A stretch of DNA of 64,000 bases from Cytophagales bacterium (GTDB lineage: Bacteria > Bacteroidota > Bacteroidia > Cytophagales > Cyclobacteriaceae), in contig JAKSDO010000282.1 in assembly GCA_022360055.1 (NCBI GenBank), positions 1 to 64,000 of the forward strand, read 5' to 3'. The notes beneath the pieces are model-generated. The model saw only the letters and a list, made by a program, of their open reading frames with translations, did no database searches and was not told the DNA's origin. Positions 26,215-34,342 of this stretch are shown piece after piece. The translations under genes were made by a program, and so were the position numbers. Each line of letters starts with the position of its first letter. The first letter of the stretch is position 1.

Positions 26215-26330
26215 ACGTGCGGTTTCGGGGTAGAACAGTCCGTTGCCTCCGCCTCACAGAGCCTTCCATACGGATTTGCCGCATACGGTTCCGCTCGAAC
26301 CGGATGTGAACCGATCGATTCTTAGCTGTA
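26215..26330 (-). mobile_element. Possible 3'-end relic of a group II intron (domains V-VI)
   Basis: Read on the minus strand, the segment has GAGCGGAACCGTATGCGG, CAAATCCGTATGG, GGCTCTGTGAGGCGGAGGC and ends TTCTACCCC. The pattern (CCGTATGCGG...CCGTAT stem, then GTGAG, then a purine-rich arm and CTACCC) recalls domain V/VI of bacterial group II introns. The outer stem of domain V is poorly paired here. No maturase remains. The match is from memory of the motif. Confidence 0.35.
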
Positions 26331-26431
26331 CTTCTTTTGAAGGAAGGAGACCATATTCAAAGGAATATGGCCAATGCGTTGCAATTGTTTTTCTCAACGA
26401 ATATCTTTAATTCAATTTAAATTCAAGCTTT

Positions 26432-27130
26432 ATGAAAACCCAAACTCATTTTTTATTCTTCTTAACCGGATTATCATTTTTTTTAAATTCGTGCGATTCC
26501 CGGCCCGACTACCCTTTGACCGAGCATCCGAATTCGGAATCCTGGCAAGCCTTGTTTGACGACAACCTTTCAAATGCCATCTATCCCGAAGGCGTATGGT
26601 CACTGGAAAACGGAACGTTTACTGCGACCGAAGATCAGTTTTTATGGACGGAAAAGGATTACGATAATTTTATTCTTGACCTGGAATTTAAAAATGCGGA
26701 TGGCACGAACAGTGGCGTTGTGGTGTACTGCTCGAATCTCGACGATTGGATCCCTAATTCCATAGAAGTTCAGATAGCGGACGATCACAATGAAAAATGG
26801 GCTAACAGTCCGAAAAGCTGGCAGTGCGGGGCAATATTCGGCCGAAAACCGGCGACAAAATCGGTAGTAAAAAAACCCGGAGAATGGAACAGGTATACGA
26901 TTACCTGCCTAGACAATATGATCTACGTATTGCTCAATGGCCAGCAGGTAAATGAAATCGATCTGAAATTGTTTACAGATGCCAAAGTGAATCCTGACGG
27001 AAGCAAGGCTCCTTCCTGGCTTTCAAAACCTCCTGCCAGTCTTCCGACCAAAGGGAAAATCGGTTTCCAGGGCAAGCATGCCGGAGCTCCCGTTTATTTC
27101 AGAAATATCAGGATCAGGGAGATAAAGTGA
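26432..27130 (+). CDS. DUF1080 (3-keto-disaccharide hydrolase-like) lipoprotein
   Basis: A 232-residue lipoprotein (signal with lipobox FLNSC) carrying one DUF1080 jelly-roll. Family markers: SWQALFDDNLSN, GVWSLENGTFTATEDQFLWTEKDYDNFILDLEFKN split by the usual loop, NSGVVVYC and the C-terminal GKIGFQGKHAGAPVYFRNIRIREIK. Several DUF1080 proteins cleave 3-keto-glycosides, working with Gfo/Idh-type dehydrogenases that make the 3-keto group; a Gfo/Idh protein lies 3.4 kb downstream. Other members are simply carbohydrate-binding. A PHP-domain gene follows, with its preferred start 86 bp downstream. Confidence 0.88.
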   Translation: MKTQTHFLFFLTGLSFFLNSCDSRPDYPLTEHPNSESWQALFDDNLSNAIYPEGVWSLENGTFTATEDQFLWTEKDYDNFILDLEFKNADGTNSGVVVYCSNLDDWIPNSIEVQIADDHNEKWANSPKSWQCGAIFGRKPATKSVVKKPGEWNRYTITCLDNMIYVLLNGQQVNEIDLKLFTDAKVNPDGSKAPSWLSKPPASLPTKGKIGFQGKHAGAPVYFRNIRIREIK

Positions 27131-27216
27131 ACTTTACCACAAGAATAAATCTTTGTTATTTGGTCCGGTATTTTAATCCGGACAGCAATTTTGATCGTAT
27201 ATTGACGACAAAAACA

Positions 27217-28338
27217 ATGAGATCATTTATTTTTTTTCTGGTTGTCGGATTTCAAATTACCGGCTACGGACAGCAGGCTTTCGTCTCTGATGCGGATCGT
27301 ATTATTGAGTTTCCCGATATACCGGGCTATAAAACACTAAAATGTGATTTTCACCAACATACGGTCTTTTCGGACGGGAGTGTCTGGCCAAACATCCGGG
27401 TACAGGAAGCCATCAAGGATGGATTGGATGCCATCTCGATAACGGATCATATTGAATATCAACCTCATAAAGCGGATATTCCTCATCCCGACCGAAACAG
27501 GAGTTATGAGGTGGCGCTTGAAGCCGTCGAAGGTCATGACCTGATCATCATTAATGGCTCGGAGATTACACGGGATATGCCTCCCGGACACTCCAATGCA
27601 ATCTTCCTCGAGGATGTAAACCGTTTGAATGTGAAAGATTCGATTGAAGCGTACAGGGAAGCCAAAAAGCAAGGAGCTTTTATTTTTTGGAATCACCCAC
27701 ATTGGACGGCCCAGCAGAAAACCGGGATGGCAACATTGACCGAAACACATAAAATGCTCATTGAGCAGGGACTACTTGACGGAATTGAGGTGGTAAATGA
27801 TGTCACCTACTCGGATGAAGCGTTGCAGATCGCCCTGGACCACGACCTGGCCATTTTGGGGACATCGGATATTCATGGATTGATCGACTGGCAATATGGG
27901 ATTCCCCGCGGTGGTCATCGACCGGTTACACTGGTTTTTGCCAAAGAAAAATCGAAAGAGGGAATAAGAGAAGCATTGAATCAGCGAAGAACCGCAGCGT
28001 GGTTCAATAATTTGATTATCGGAAAAGAAGCACACGTGAAACCTCTAATCATGGAGTCTCTAAAAGTAACAAAGGCTGCATACAGATCAGAATCAAGCGT
28101 TTTGGAATTGGAAATTCAAAATTTATCGGATGCTGAATACCTGCTTGAAAACCTCAGCAGCTATACCCTGCACGACCATGCAAATGTGATCGCTGTAAAA
28201 CCGCATAAGAGGACAACACTGCTGGTGAAAACAGTAAAAATCATGGAAGAGGTAAAGCTTCCGTTCAGGGTGTTGAACGTCGTAACTGCTCCAAAGACAA
28301 ATCCCGATATCACGTTGAGCGTAAAAGTGCAGGGCTGA
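27217..28338 (+). CDS. Exported PHP-domain metal-dependent phosphoesterase-like protein
   Basis: A PHP-domain hydrolase, 373 residues from the ATG at 27217. This start is preferred over a GTG at 27127 because it begins a proper signal peptide (MRSFIFFLVVGFQITGYGQQ). Metal-site motifs: KCDFHQHTVFSDG (HxH), ISITDHIEY, NGSEITR, WNHPHW and TSDIHG. PHP proteins hydrolyse phosphoesters. Exported Bacteroidota versions lack an assigned substrate. A C-terminal ~90-residue beta domain (VLELEIQNLSDAEYLLENLS) is probably accessory. Confidence 0.85.
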   Translation: MRSFIFFLVVGFQITGYGQQAFVSDADRIIEFPDIPGYKTLKCDFHQHTVFSDGSVWPNIRVQEAIKDGLDAISITDHIEYQPHKADIPHPDRNRSYEVALEAVEGHDLIIINGSEITRDMPPGHSNAIFLEDVNRLNVKDSIEAYREAKKQGAFIFWNHPHWTAQQKTGMATLTETHKMLIEQGLLDGIEVVNDVTYSDEALQIALDHDLAILGTSDIHGLIDWQYGIPRGGHRPVTLVFAKEKSKEGIREALNQRRTAAWFNNLIIGKEAHVKPLIMESLKVTKAAYRSESSVLELEIQNLSDAEYLLENLSSYTLHDHANVIAVKPHKRTTLLVKTVKIMEEVKLPFRVLNVVTAPKTNPDITLSVKVQG

Positions 28339-28358
28339 AAGCTGCAATACTGACCGGA

Positions 28359-28385
28359 TCGGGATCAATTAAAAATAGATCCCGA
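28359..28385 (+). terminator. Hairpin after PHP gene, possible weak terminator
   Basis: TCGGGATC (28359-28366) and GATCCCGA (28378-28385) form an 8-bp stem 20 bp after the stop codon. No T run follows, so termination is uncertain. The rest of the 180-bp gap is unusually GC rich and otherwise featureless. Confidence 0.4.
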
Positions 28386-28519
28386 ATTGGGACGGCGCCA
28401 GTCGGTGTGCGCGCATTTGGGATATGGCAGGTCTTTGAAACGATCAGTCTTACGGCAGTGTATAAACGCAAGCCCCGGTTCGCGAGGGTGCGAACGAGTG
28501 AGGATTATTTTCACCCGGC

Positions 28520-29308
28520 CTAGAATCGATATTCGATTCCCACAGCCGCCGAAGGAAAACCTTCATCGCCCAATTGATAGTGGATAAATCCGCCGTGGAC
28601 AGCAAATCTTTTCAAGTGATAGCGTACCAGGCCTCGAAACTCGTTGATCGAGCTGTCGTTGATAAAGCTTTGTTTCCAGAATAGGCTGAGACTCACAGGG
28701 TCCGATATATAGATGTCCAGGCCTAAATTATAGCTAAACCCCCAGGTATTTACGCCATCGCCCGCGTAGGTTCCCCCCATTCCCCAGTACCCGGTAACAT
28801 TTTTTTCCCTTATCCGGTAAAAGTTAAGCAGGATCGAACTAATTCCAAGCTGTTCGTTCTGGTCGCGCCGGTCCAGAAAATGCAAATGATTTGCCTCCAG
28901 GCCCAGGGCAGGGATAAAGCGATAGTTCACTCTGAAGTCATTGGAAAAGGTACTTGATTGGAAAGCGGTTGTATTGGATACGGTTAAACTGCTTCTTTTT
29001 GGAAAATAGCCTCCCTCCGTAATTTGATATTCGCCGTGCGGCCCTTCTGCAAAAGGATAGGAATAAAATGAACGAGGCTGTAATTCTCCGATCAACAGTC
29101 CGTAAGTGGCCACATATAGTAATTCCACAACGATCCCTCCTACAAATCCATCGCCTACATCGTCGGACGAGGCCTCGGTACTTGTCGTAGTAAATGAACC
29201 GGAATCGGATTTCTCGGACAAGTCCTCCTTAGCTCTTTCAAGCTTGCCCTGGCCAAACGTGTGTATTGATAAGCAGATAAGCAGGACGGTAAGAATGGTT
29301 CGCTTCAT
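28520..29308 (-). CDS. Hypothetical outer-membrane beta-barrel protein
   Basis: A 262-residue exported protein (MKRTILTVLLICLSIHTFGQ). After a polar Ser/Thr/Asp-rich linker (about 30-55) and a hydrophobic stretch (GGIVVELLYVATYGLLIG), the rest is made of alternating amphipathic strands ending in a terminal aromatic (AAVGIEYRF), as in small outer-membrane barrels. Similar proteins occur widely in Bacteroidota without known function. It stands alone, convergent with the PHP gene and divergent from nothing closer than 100 bp. Confidence 0.72.
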   Translation of the reverse strand: MKRTILTVLLICLSIHTFGQGKLERAKEDLSEKSDSGSFTTTSTEASSDDVGDGFVGGIVVELLYVATYGLLIGELQPRSFYSYPFAEGPHGEYQITEGGYFPKRSSLTVSNTTAFQSSTFSNDFRVNYRFIPALGLEANHLHFLDRRDQNEQLGISSILLNFYRIREKNVTGYWGMGGTYAGDGVNTWGFSYNLGLDIYISDPVSLSLFWKQSFINDSSINEFRGLVRYHLKRFAVHGGFIHYQLGDEGFPSAAVGIEYRF

Positions 29309-29409
29309 GATTCGATCGTTAAGTTGCTACAAGATGTTGCTTATCAAATAAAATGCCACAAACGCAGATTAGAATTATTTGCAATGCGTTAATTTCGAAT
29401 TTTTATAAA

Positions 29410-30369
29410 TTACGATATCCCGTCGGGGTCATGTTTCCAGAAAGGTTTGGTCTCCGGCATGTTTGCAGCTCTCAAAATCTCCCCGTACAATTCGGGCCTC
29501 CTGGCATTGCGGTATCGATAACCTCCTGCCAGTTTCAATTTATCCCGAGTTACGGCAGCTATGGTGATGTCATCATCGAAATTCCTGATCTCCGCAAGCA
29601 CTTCGCCATATGGATCCAGAATCATGGAGTTGCCGTTTTTTAAATGTGTTCCGTCGTATCCGATAGGATTGGAATATATGTAATAAACCCCATTGTCATA
29701 AGCTCTGGCGGGCAACCATTTCATTAACCATCCTCTTCCTTTAGGCCCATCAAATTCTTTTCGGAGCGCATCGGGATCCTTTGCCCGGTTTCTCCAGTAT
29801 TTATCATCCACAAATCCGCGCCCGGGCATTGGGGACGGGGTGCAGCATGTAACATGCGGAGCAAAAATAATATCAGCTCCTAATAGGGCTGTAGCTCGTA
29901 CATTTTCAACGACATTATTATCATAACAAATTAAAATTCCACATTTCCATCCGAACAAGTCAAAAGTTACATATGCATTTCCCGGCGACATATAATCACT
30001 GATAAAAGGATGAAGCTTCCTGAATTTTGCAACCAAATCAAACCCGTTGACACAGAGGTACGAATTGAATATCGCTCCTTCTTCTTTTTCGACAATTCCT
30101 GCCAATACCGGAATTTTGTGCCTCGATGAAATCTCCATGAGTTGCCCGGTGCTTTCGCCGTTCGGTATTTCTTCAGCCAAATGGGTCAATTCGCTTTTAT
30201 CCAGGTTTTTCAGAAATGTATAGGCCGTAACCGATAATTCATGAAAACTGATAAGATCTGCTCCCCGGTCTTTTGCTTTCTTTGTCAGACTTTCAATAAC
30301 CGATAAATTATAGGACTTATCGCCATCTCTTGGCTGGAACTGGGCTGCGGCAATTTTAATATCATTCAT
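29410..30369 (-). CDS. Carbon-nitrogen hydrolase (nitrilase superfamily)
   Basis: A nitrilase-fold amidohydrolase, 319 residues from the ATG at 30369 (MNDIKIAAAQFQPRDGDK). A start nine codons earlier is open but the shorter one fits the family. The catalytic triad is Glu in LISFHELSVTAY, Lys in AKFRKLHPF and Cys in GILICYDNNVVENVRATALLGAD. The region FAPHVTCCTPSPMPGRGFVDDKYW is typical of the aliphatic amidase/nitrilase-like group found beside sugar catabolic genes. It is divergent from a Gfo/Idh oxidoreductase. Substrate unknown. Confidence 0.88.
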   Translation of the reverse strand: MNDIKIAAAQFQPRDGDKSYNLSVIESLTKKAKDRGADLISFHELSVTAYTFLKNLDKSELTHLAEEIPNGESTGQLMEISSRHKIPVLAGIVEKEEGAIFNSYLCVNGFDLVAKFRKLHPFISDYMSPGNAYVTFDLFGWKCGILICYDNNVVENVRATALLGADIIFAPHVTCCTPSPMPGRGFVDDKYWRNRAKDPDALRKEFDGPKGRGWLMKWLPARAYDNGVYYIYSNPIGYDGTHLKNGNSMILDPYGEVLAEIRNFDDDITIAAVTRDKLKLAGGYRYRNARRPELYGEILRAANMPETKPFWKHDPDGIS

Positions 30370-30537
30370 TTGAGTCAACCGATCGATCCGAATCAAAGGT
30401 CCGAAATTCTGATTATTATTCGTAGCGATTTATTCATTGTCATTGATTCCCATAATTTCTATCTTGTAAGAACCTGCAATTGAGCAGGTGGTTTGAAGTT
30501 GAAAAATTGCTCCTGTTAATTATAAATACTTTTGAAC

Positions 30538-32052
30538 ATGACACCCAAAAAGAAAATGAATCGCCGCCATTTCATTAGCGCCGCTGCAACATCGACAGCG
30601 ACAATTTCAATTGTACCCAGACACGTACTCGGAGGAAGAGGACATATCGCTCCTTCGGATAAAATAACCGTTGCAAACATAGGGTGCGGTACGCAAGGAT
30701 TGCGGGAAATGCCGGAGATGCTTGAAAACGATCAGATCCAGGTGATCTCCGTTTGCGATGTCAATAAACGCTCCGCGGATTACCTGGATTGGTCTCCGGA
30801 CGGAATCCGCAATGGAATTCGCAAGACTCTGAAAGACGATGCCTGGGGAGAAAGCTACAAGGGGATTCCCGGAGGAAGAGACATCGGTCAGGAATACGTT
30901 GAAACGTTTTATTCAAAAATTCGAAAAAAAAGTTCCTATAAGGGTTGCACGGCTTATGAAGATTACCGGGAATTGCTTGACAAGGAAATCGATCTGGACG
31001 CCATAAAGATCATGACCCCGGATCATACGCATGCCTGCATTGCCATTGACGCAATGAAAAAGGGAAAGCATGTGATCACCCACAAGCCCATTGCAAATCG
31101 CTTGAGAGAAGGCCGGAAGGTAATCGATACCGTAAAGGAAACGAAGGTCATTACGCATTTGCTCGCCTGGAGTGATCGAGCCGACCAGCTCCAGATGGTA
31201 AAATGGTTAAAGGAGGGGGCAATCGGCGAACTGAAAGAAATTCACAATTGGTCGTTCAGACCGGTTTGGCCTCAATGGACACGAAATCCGGTTGATACGC
31301 CTAAAATTCCGGACGGATTCAACTGGGAATTATGGTTAGGTCCTGTGCCAAACCGGCCGTATCATCCAAATTATACTCACAATGTATTCCGGGGCTGGTA
31401 TGACTTTGGAGGCGGAAGCATGGCAGACATGGGGCATTACAGTTTGTTCCCGCTATTCCGCAATTTGGGGATCGATACAACTCCGGTCGCCGTTAAAGCC
31501 TATGGCACCACAAACAGAACTGTCAAAAACCAGGTCTGCCGCCCCGTTAAAAATGACGTTGCCTTTCCATACTCATGCCAGTTTAAATTTACTTTCCCGG
31601 CCCATGGAAACTTGCCGAAATTCGATCTCTACTGGTACGACGGGGGGATGAAACCCTTTGCCCCGCCTGAACTGGAAGAAGATGGGCTGGATGTGGATTC
31701 CGAAGGTTTGATGCTCGTCGGAGAGCAGGGAAAAATACTGGGAGGATTTCTCGGAGAGCATCCAAGGTTAATCCCCGCGAAAAAGATGAAGGCTATACAC
31801 GGAGACAAACCGGTTCCAACAGCTAAAAGAAGCCGGAGATCAGATATGTGGGCGGAAGCCATAAAGGCAAAAACAGAGTCCCCCGGAAGTTTTCTCAATG
31901 CCGGTCCGATCACCGAAACCATCAATCTTTCCGCCGTAGCGCTCCGAGCCCAAAAACGGATCGTATACGATTCGGCAAACATGAAGATCACTAATGACGA
32001 AAATGCAAATAAATATTTGACAAGAGTTTATCGAACGGGCTGGGAAATGTAA
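30538..32052 (+). CDS. Tat-exported Gfo/Idh/MocA family oxidoreductase
   Basis: A 504-residue NAD(P)-dependent sugar dehydrogenase-like protein. The Tat signal is MNRRHFISAAATS. The Rossmann motif is VANIGCGTQGLREMPEML. The conserved EKP segment appears as KHVITHKPIANRLREG (His replaces the usual Glu, Lys kept). The second domain has SFRPVWPQWTRNP and the family marker GWYDFGGGSMADMGHYSLFP, with His as likely catalytic residue. It is a candidate partner of the DUF1080 protein in 3-keto-glycoside metabolism. I took the ATG at 30538; a TTG six bases earlier is also possible. Confidence 0.88.
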   Translation: MTPKKKMNRRHFISAAATSTATISIVPRHVLGGRGHIAPSDKITVANIGCGTQGLREMPEMLENDQIQVISVCDVNKRSADYLDWSPDGIRNGIRKTLKDDAWGESYKGIPGGRDIGQEYVETFYSKIRKKSSYKGCTAYEDYRELLDKEIDLDAIKIMTPDHTHACIAIDAMKKGKHVITHKPIANRLREGRKVIDTVKETKVITHLLAWSDRADQLQMVKWLKEGAIGELKEIHNWSFRPVWPQWTRNPVDTPKIPDGFNWELWLGPVPNRPYHPNYTHNVFRGWYDFGGGSMADMGHYSLFPLFRNLGIDTTPVAVKAYGTTNRTVKNQVCRPVKNDVAFPYSCQFKFTFPAHGNLPKFDLYWYDGGMKPFAPPELEEDGLDVDSEGLMLVGEQGKILGGFLGEHPRLIPAKKMKAIHGDKPVPTAKRSRRSDMWAEAIKAKTESPGSFLNAGPITETINLSAVALRAQKRIVYDSANMKITNDENANKYLTRVYRTGWEM

Positions 32053-32120
32053 ATTCAAAATTCCACACACCGCATAAGACAAATAAAGATCATGATGAAG
32101 TTTGCGAATCGAATTGAAAA

Positions 32121-32477
32121 ATGGCAGGTTGCTCAGAAAGTCCCCTGGTGAAAAAACTGGGAATTAAGCAAGGGCATCGGATATATCTGGAAAATACCCC
32201 TGATCATTACGATGACCTCATTGAAGACTGGCCTGAAAAAATCATTTTTCTGACAAAAGAGAACGCTAAAGACGCCGATTTTATACACTTCTTTACCGGG
32301 GAAATGGCAGAACTGGAAGTAAGGTTTCCCTTACTTAAAAAAGACGGAGTATTTTGGGTGTCGTGGCCAAAAGGCTCCTCCGCCCTGCCCAAAGACCTTC
32401 ATGGAAATGATGTGAGAGGAATTGGCCTGGAATCCGGCTTGGTAGACGTGAAGGTCTGCGCTGTGGATGAAAACTGA
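32121..32477 (+). CDS. DUF3052-family protein
   Basis: A 118-residue cytoplasmic protein. The opening MAGCSESPLVKKLGIKQGHR and the middle DADFIHFFTGEMAELE, then DGVFWVSWPKGSS, match the DUF3052 pattern (PLxKKLGIKxG, FWVSWPK). The function is unknown. It lies 68 bp after the Gfo/Idh stop and may be read through from it. Confidence 0.8.
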   Translation: MAGCSESPLVKKLGIKQGHRIYLENTPDHYDDLIEDWPEKIIFLTKENAKDADFIHFFTGEMAELEVRFPLLKKDGVFWVSWPKGSSALPKDLHGNDVRGIGLESGLVDVKVCAVDEN

Positions 32478-32560
32478 TCCGGGGTTAAATTTATGTATCG
32501 GATAAAAGACAGATGATTTTCTTTGGGATATTTTCTGTTTTATATTCATCATTATTTCGA

Positions 32561-32568
32561 TAATTTTG
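32561..32568 (+). promoter_or_regulatory. Candidate -7 box (TAATTTTG) for thioredoxin-like gene
   Basis: A perfect TAnnTTTG match 24 bp upstream of the ATG at 32593, a good distance for a short leader. No clear -33 TTG. Confidence 0.5.
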
Positions 32569-32592
32569 GGCCTTTATTAACGACTCAAAACA

Positions 32593-33150
32593 ATGGCTGC
32601 TACCCCTTCTACAATGATGCCTTTGGGCACGATCGCTCCGGATTTCACGCTCCCCGATACGGTATCCGGGAAAATGCGCTCCCTGTCTGAACTGAAAGGC
32701 AAGCGTGCTACTCTTGTCATGTTTATTTGTAATCATTGTCCTTATGTGCTCCATATCAATGACGAACTCGTCAGAATAGCGAGAGACTATCAACCAAAAG
32801 GGGTCTCTATGATTGCGATAAGCTCAAATGACGTGGTCAATTATCCGGAGGATCGCCCGGAATTGATGAAGGAAATGGCCGAAAAGACCGGATATACCTT
32901 TCCTTATTTATACGATGAGTCCCAGGATGTGGCCAGGGCTTACGATGCGGCATGTACACCGGATCTTTTCCTGTTTGATGCCGACTTAAAATGCGTATAC
33001 CGCGGCCAGTTGGATAATTCCAGGCCAAAAAATGATATTCCCGTAACCGGTAAGGATTTGAGAATGGCGCTGGAGGCGCTGCTCAACGGAAGAGAAATTT
33101 CCAGGGATCAGATTCCGAGCATCGGATGTAACATTAAGTGGAAACCATGA
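32593..33150 (+). CDS. Thioredoxin-fold peroxiredoxin-like protein (AhpC/TSA-type)
   Basis: A 185-residue cytoplasmic thioredoxin-fold protein: IAPDFTLPDTVSGKMRSLSELKGKRATLV, then the active site FICNHCPYVLHI with a CNHC (CxxC) motif, GVSMIAISSNDVVNYPEDRPE, the cis-Pro loop ACTPDLFLFDADLKCVYRGQ and a C-terminal ALLNGREISRDQIPSIGCNIKW. This subgroup (NHCPYV) is widespread but of unproven activity, with a peroxiredoxin or disulfide reductase role likely. It has its own promoter-like box. Confidence 0.87.
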   Translation: MAATPSTMMPLGTIAPDFTLPDTVSGKMRSLSELKGKRATLVMFICNHCPYVLHINDELVRIARDYQPKGVSMIAISSNDVVNYPEDRPELMKEMAEKTGYTFPYLYDESQDVARAYDAACTPDLFLFDADLKCVYRGQLDNSRPKNDIPVTGKDLRMALEALLNGREISRDQIPSIGCNIKWKP

Positions 33151-33199
33151 ATTTGCCACCCGACGCCCGGCTATTGGTATCCTTAGGCTGGGAAAATAA

Positions 33200-33919
33200 A
33201 TGACTGTTCTGGTTGCTGGTGCAAGCGGAGCCACTGGCCGTCTATTGGTTGACCAACTACTCAATCTCGGTCATTATGTGAGAGTGATTGTACGGTCCCC
33301 CGATGCGTTGCCTGAATCAATGGTGCGCCACGACCGTATATCCGTGATCAAGGCAAGCCTTCTGCACCTTAGCGACACGGAGCTTGCGGCGCACGCGGAG
33401 GGATGTAACGCTGTAGCTTCCTGCCTGGGGCACAACCCTAGCCTGAAGGGCATATATGGTCATCCGCGCGGGCTGGTGACCGACGCCGCCCGTAGGTTGT
33501 ACGGGGCAATCAAGGTACACAATCCCAAGGATCCTGTAAAATTTGTGCTTATGAATACCGCGGGCAACAGGGATCTGAACGAGCCTGTTTCATTTGCCCA
33601 AAAATGTATCCTTGCGCTTCTTCGGATGCTCCTGCCGCCGCATGCAGACAATGAAAAGGCCGGTCTTTTCTTTCGAACCGAAATCGGTAAAAGTGACGAG
33701 AAAATGGAATGGGTGGTAGTTCGCCCGGACGACCTGATTGATAACCATGAAGTTACCGGATATGAGGTGCGCCCTGCTCCGATCCGGAGCGCTATTTTTA
33801 ATCCGGGTAAAACCAGCAGGATCAATGTTGCCCATTTTATGGCGACACTGATCATCGATAACCAGACCTGGAACAGGTGGAAAGGACAAATGCCTGTGAT
33901 TTATAACAAGGCAAATTAG
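33200..33919 (+). CDS. NAD(P)H-binding SDR/atypical epimerase family protein
   Basis: A 239-residue atypical short-chain dehydrogenase. The dinucleotide motif is MTVLVAGASGATGRLLVDQLLNLGH, followed by HYVRVIVRSPDALPE and NAVASCLGHN; FVLMNTAGNRD and WVVVRPDDLID mark the later part. The classical YxxxK is not obvious, as is common in NAD(P)-binding domain 13 proteins. The first half is visibly richer in GC than its neighbours, which suggests acquisition from another genome. It converges on the DUF983 gene. Confidence 0.85.
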   Translation: MTVLVAGASGATGRLLVDQLLNLGHYVRVIVRSPDALPESMVRHDRISVIKASLLHLSDTELAAHAEGCNAVASCLGHNPSLKGIYGHPRGLVTDAARRLYGAIKVHNPKDPVKFVLMNTAGNRDLNEPVSFAQKCILALLRMLLPPHADNEKAGLFFRTEIGKSDEKMEWVVVRPDDLIDNHEVTGYEVRPAPIRSAIFNPGKTSRINVAHFMATLIIDNQTWNRWKGQMPVIYNKAN

Positions 33920-34284
33920 CCCTTCTGAACCCCTCCGAGAGCATAGAGCATAATCGCCCTTGAAATCCTGAAATTCCATGGGGCGAGCAACAGGGGCGGT
34001 ATCAATACGGATCCCAGGGTAATGAGGATATTTTCCGGATCGAAGAGCACTTCATACGCAACGCCAAAGGTCACCATCAGGGCCACATTGATGGCATAGC
34101 TGAAATACATGGCGCCAAAATAAAATCCCGGTTCGGGCATGAGGTCCTGACCACACTTCGGACAGGTCCGATGCATTTTGAGCATTTTCCCCAAATTCAG
34201 GGTATTGAATTTAAACATGTTCTCTTCCCTGCACTTCGGACACTTCGTCTGCAGGATATCCCTGAATGTATCAACTTTTCCCAT
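33916..34284 (-). CDS. DUF983 membrane protein with zinc-ribbon
   Basis: A 122-residue protein. The N-terminus has two Cys pairs (TKCPKCREENMF and RTCPKCGQDL) forming a zinc ribbon, followed by two membrane helices (about 55-80 and 85-105: YFSYAINVALMVTFGVAYEVL, ILITLGSVLIPPLLL). This is the DUF983 family, of unknown function, common in Bacteroidota. It ends convergent with and overlapping by 4 bp the SDR gene. Confidence 0.86.
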   Translation of the reverse strand: MGKVDTFRDILQTKCPKCREENMFKFNTLNLGKMLKMHRTCPKCGQDLMPEPGFYFGAMYFSYAINVALMVTFGVAYEVLFDPENILITLGSVLIPPLLLAPWNFRISRAIMLYALGGVQKG

Positions 34285-34298
34285 AACAGATTAAAACC

Positions 34299-34306
34299 CA
34301 AAAGTA
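34299..34306 (-). promoter_or_regulatory. Candidate -7 box (TACTTTTG) for DUF983 gene
   Basis: On the minus strand TACTTTTG matches TAnnTTTG, 15 bp upstream of the ATG. Confidence 0.4.
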
Positions 34307-34342
34307 GCATATCCCGGAAAAAATAAAATGACCTTTATCACA

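Noticed and set aside
27127-27216. Longer start for the PHP protein
   Set aside because: A GTG start there would put 30 polar residues before an evident signal peptide beginning at 27217.
28386-28519. GC-rich segment as a tRNA or structured RNA gene
   Set aside because: A small stem (GTTCGC/GCGAAC) exists but no cloverleaf or known fold could be built.
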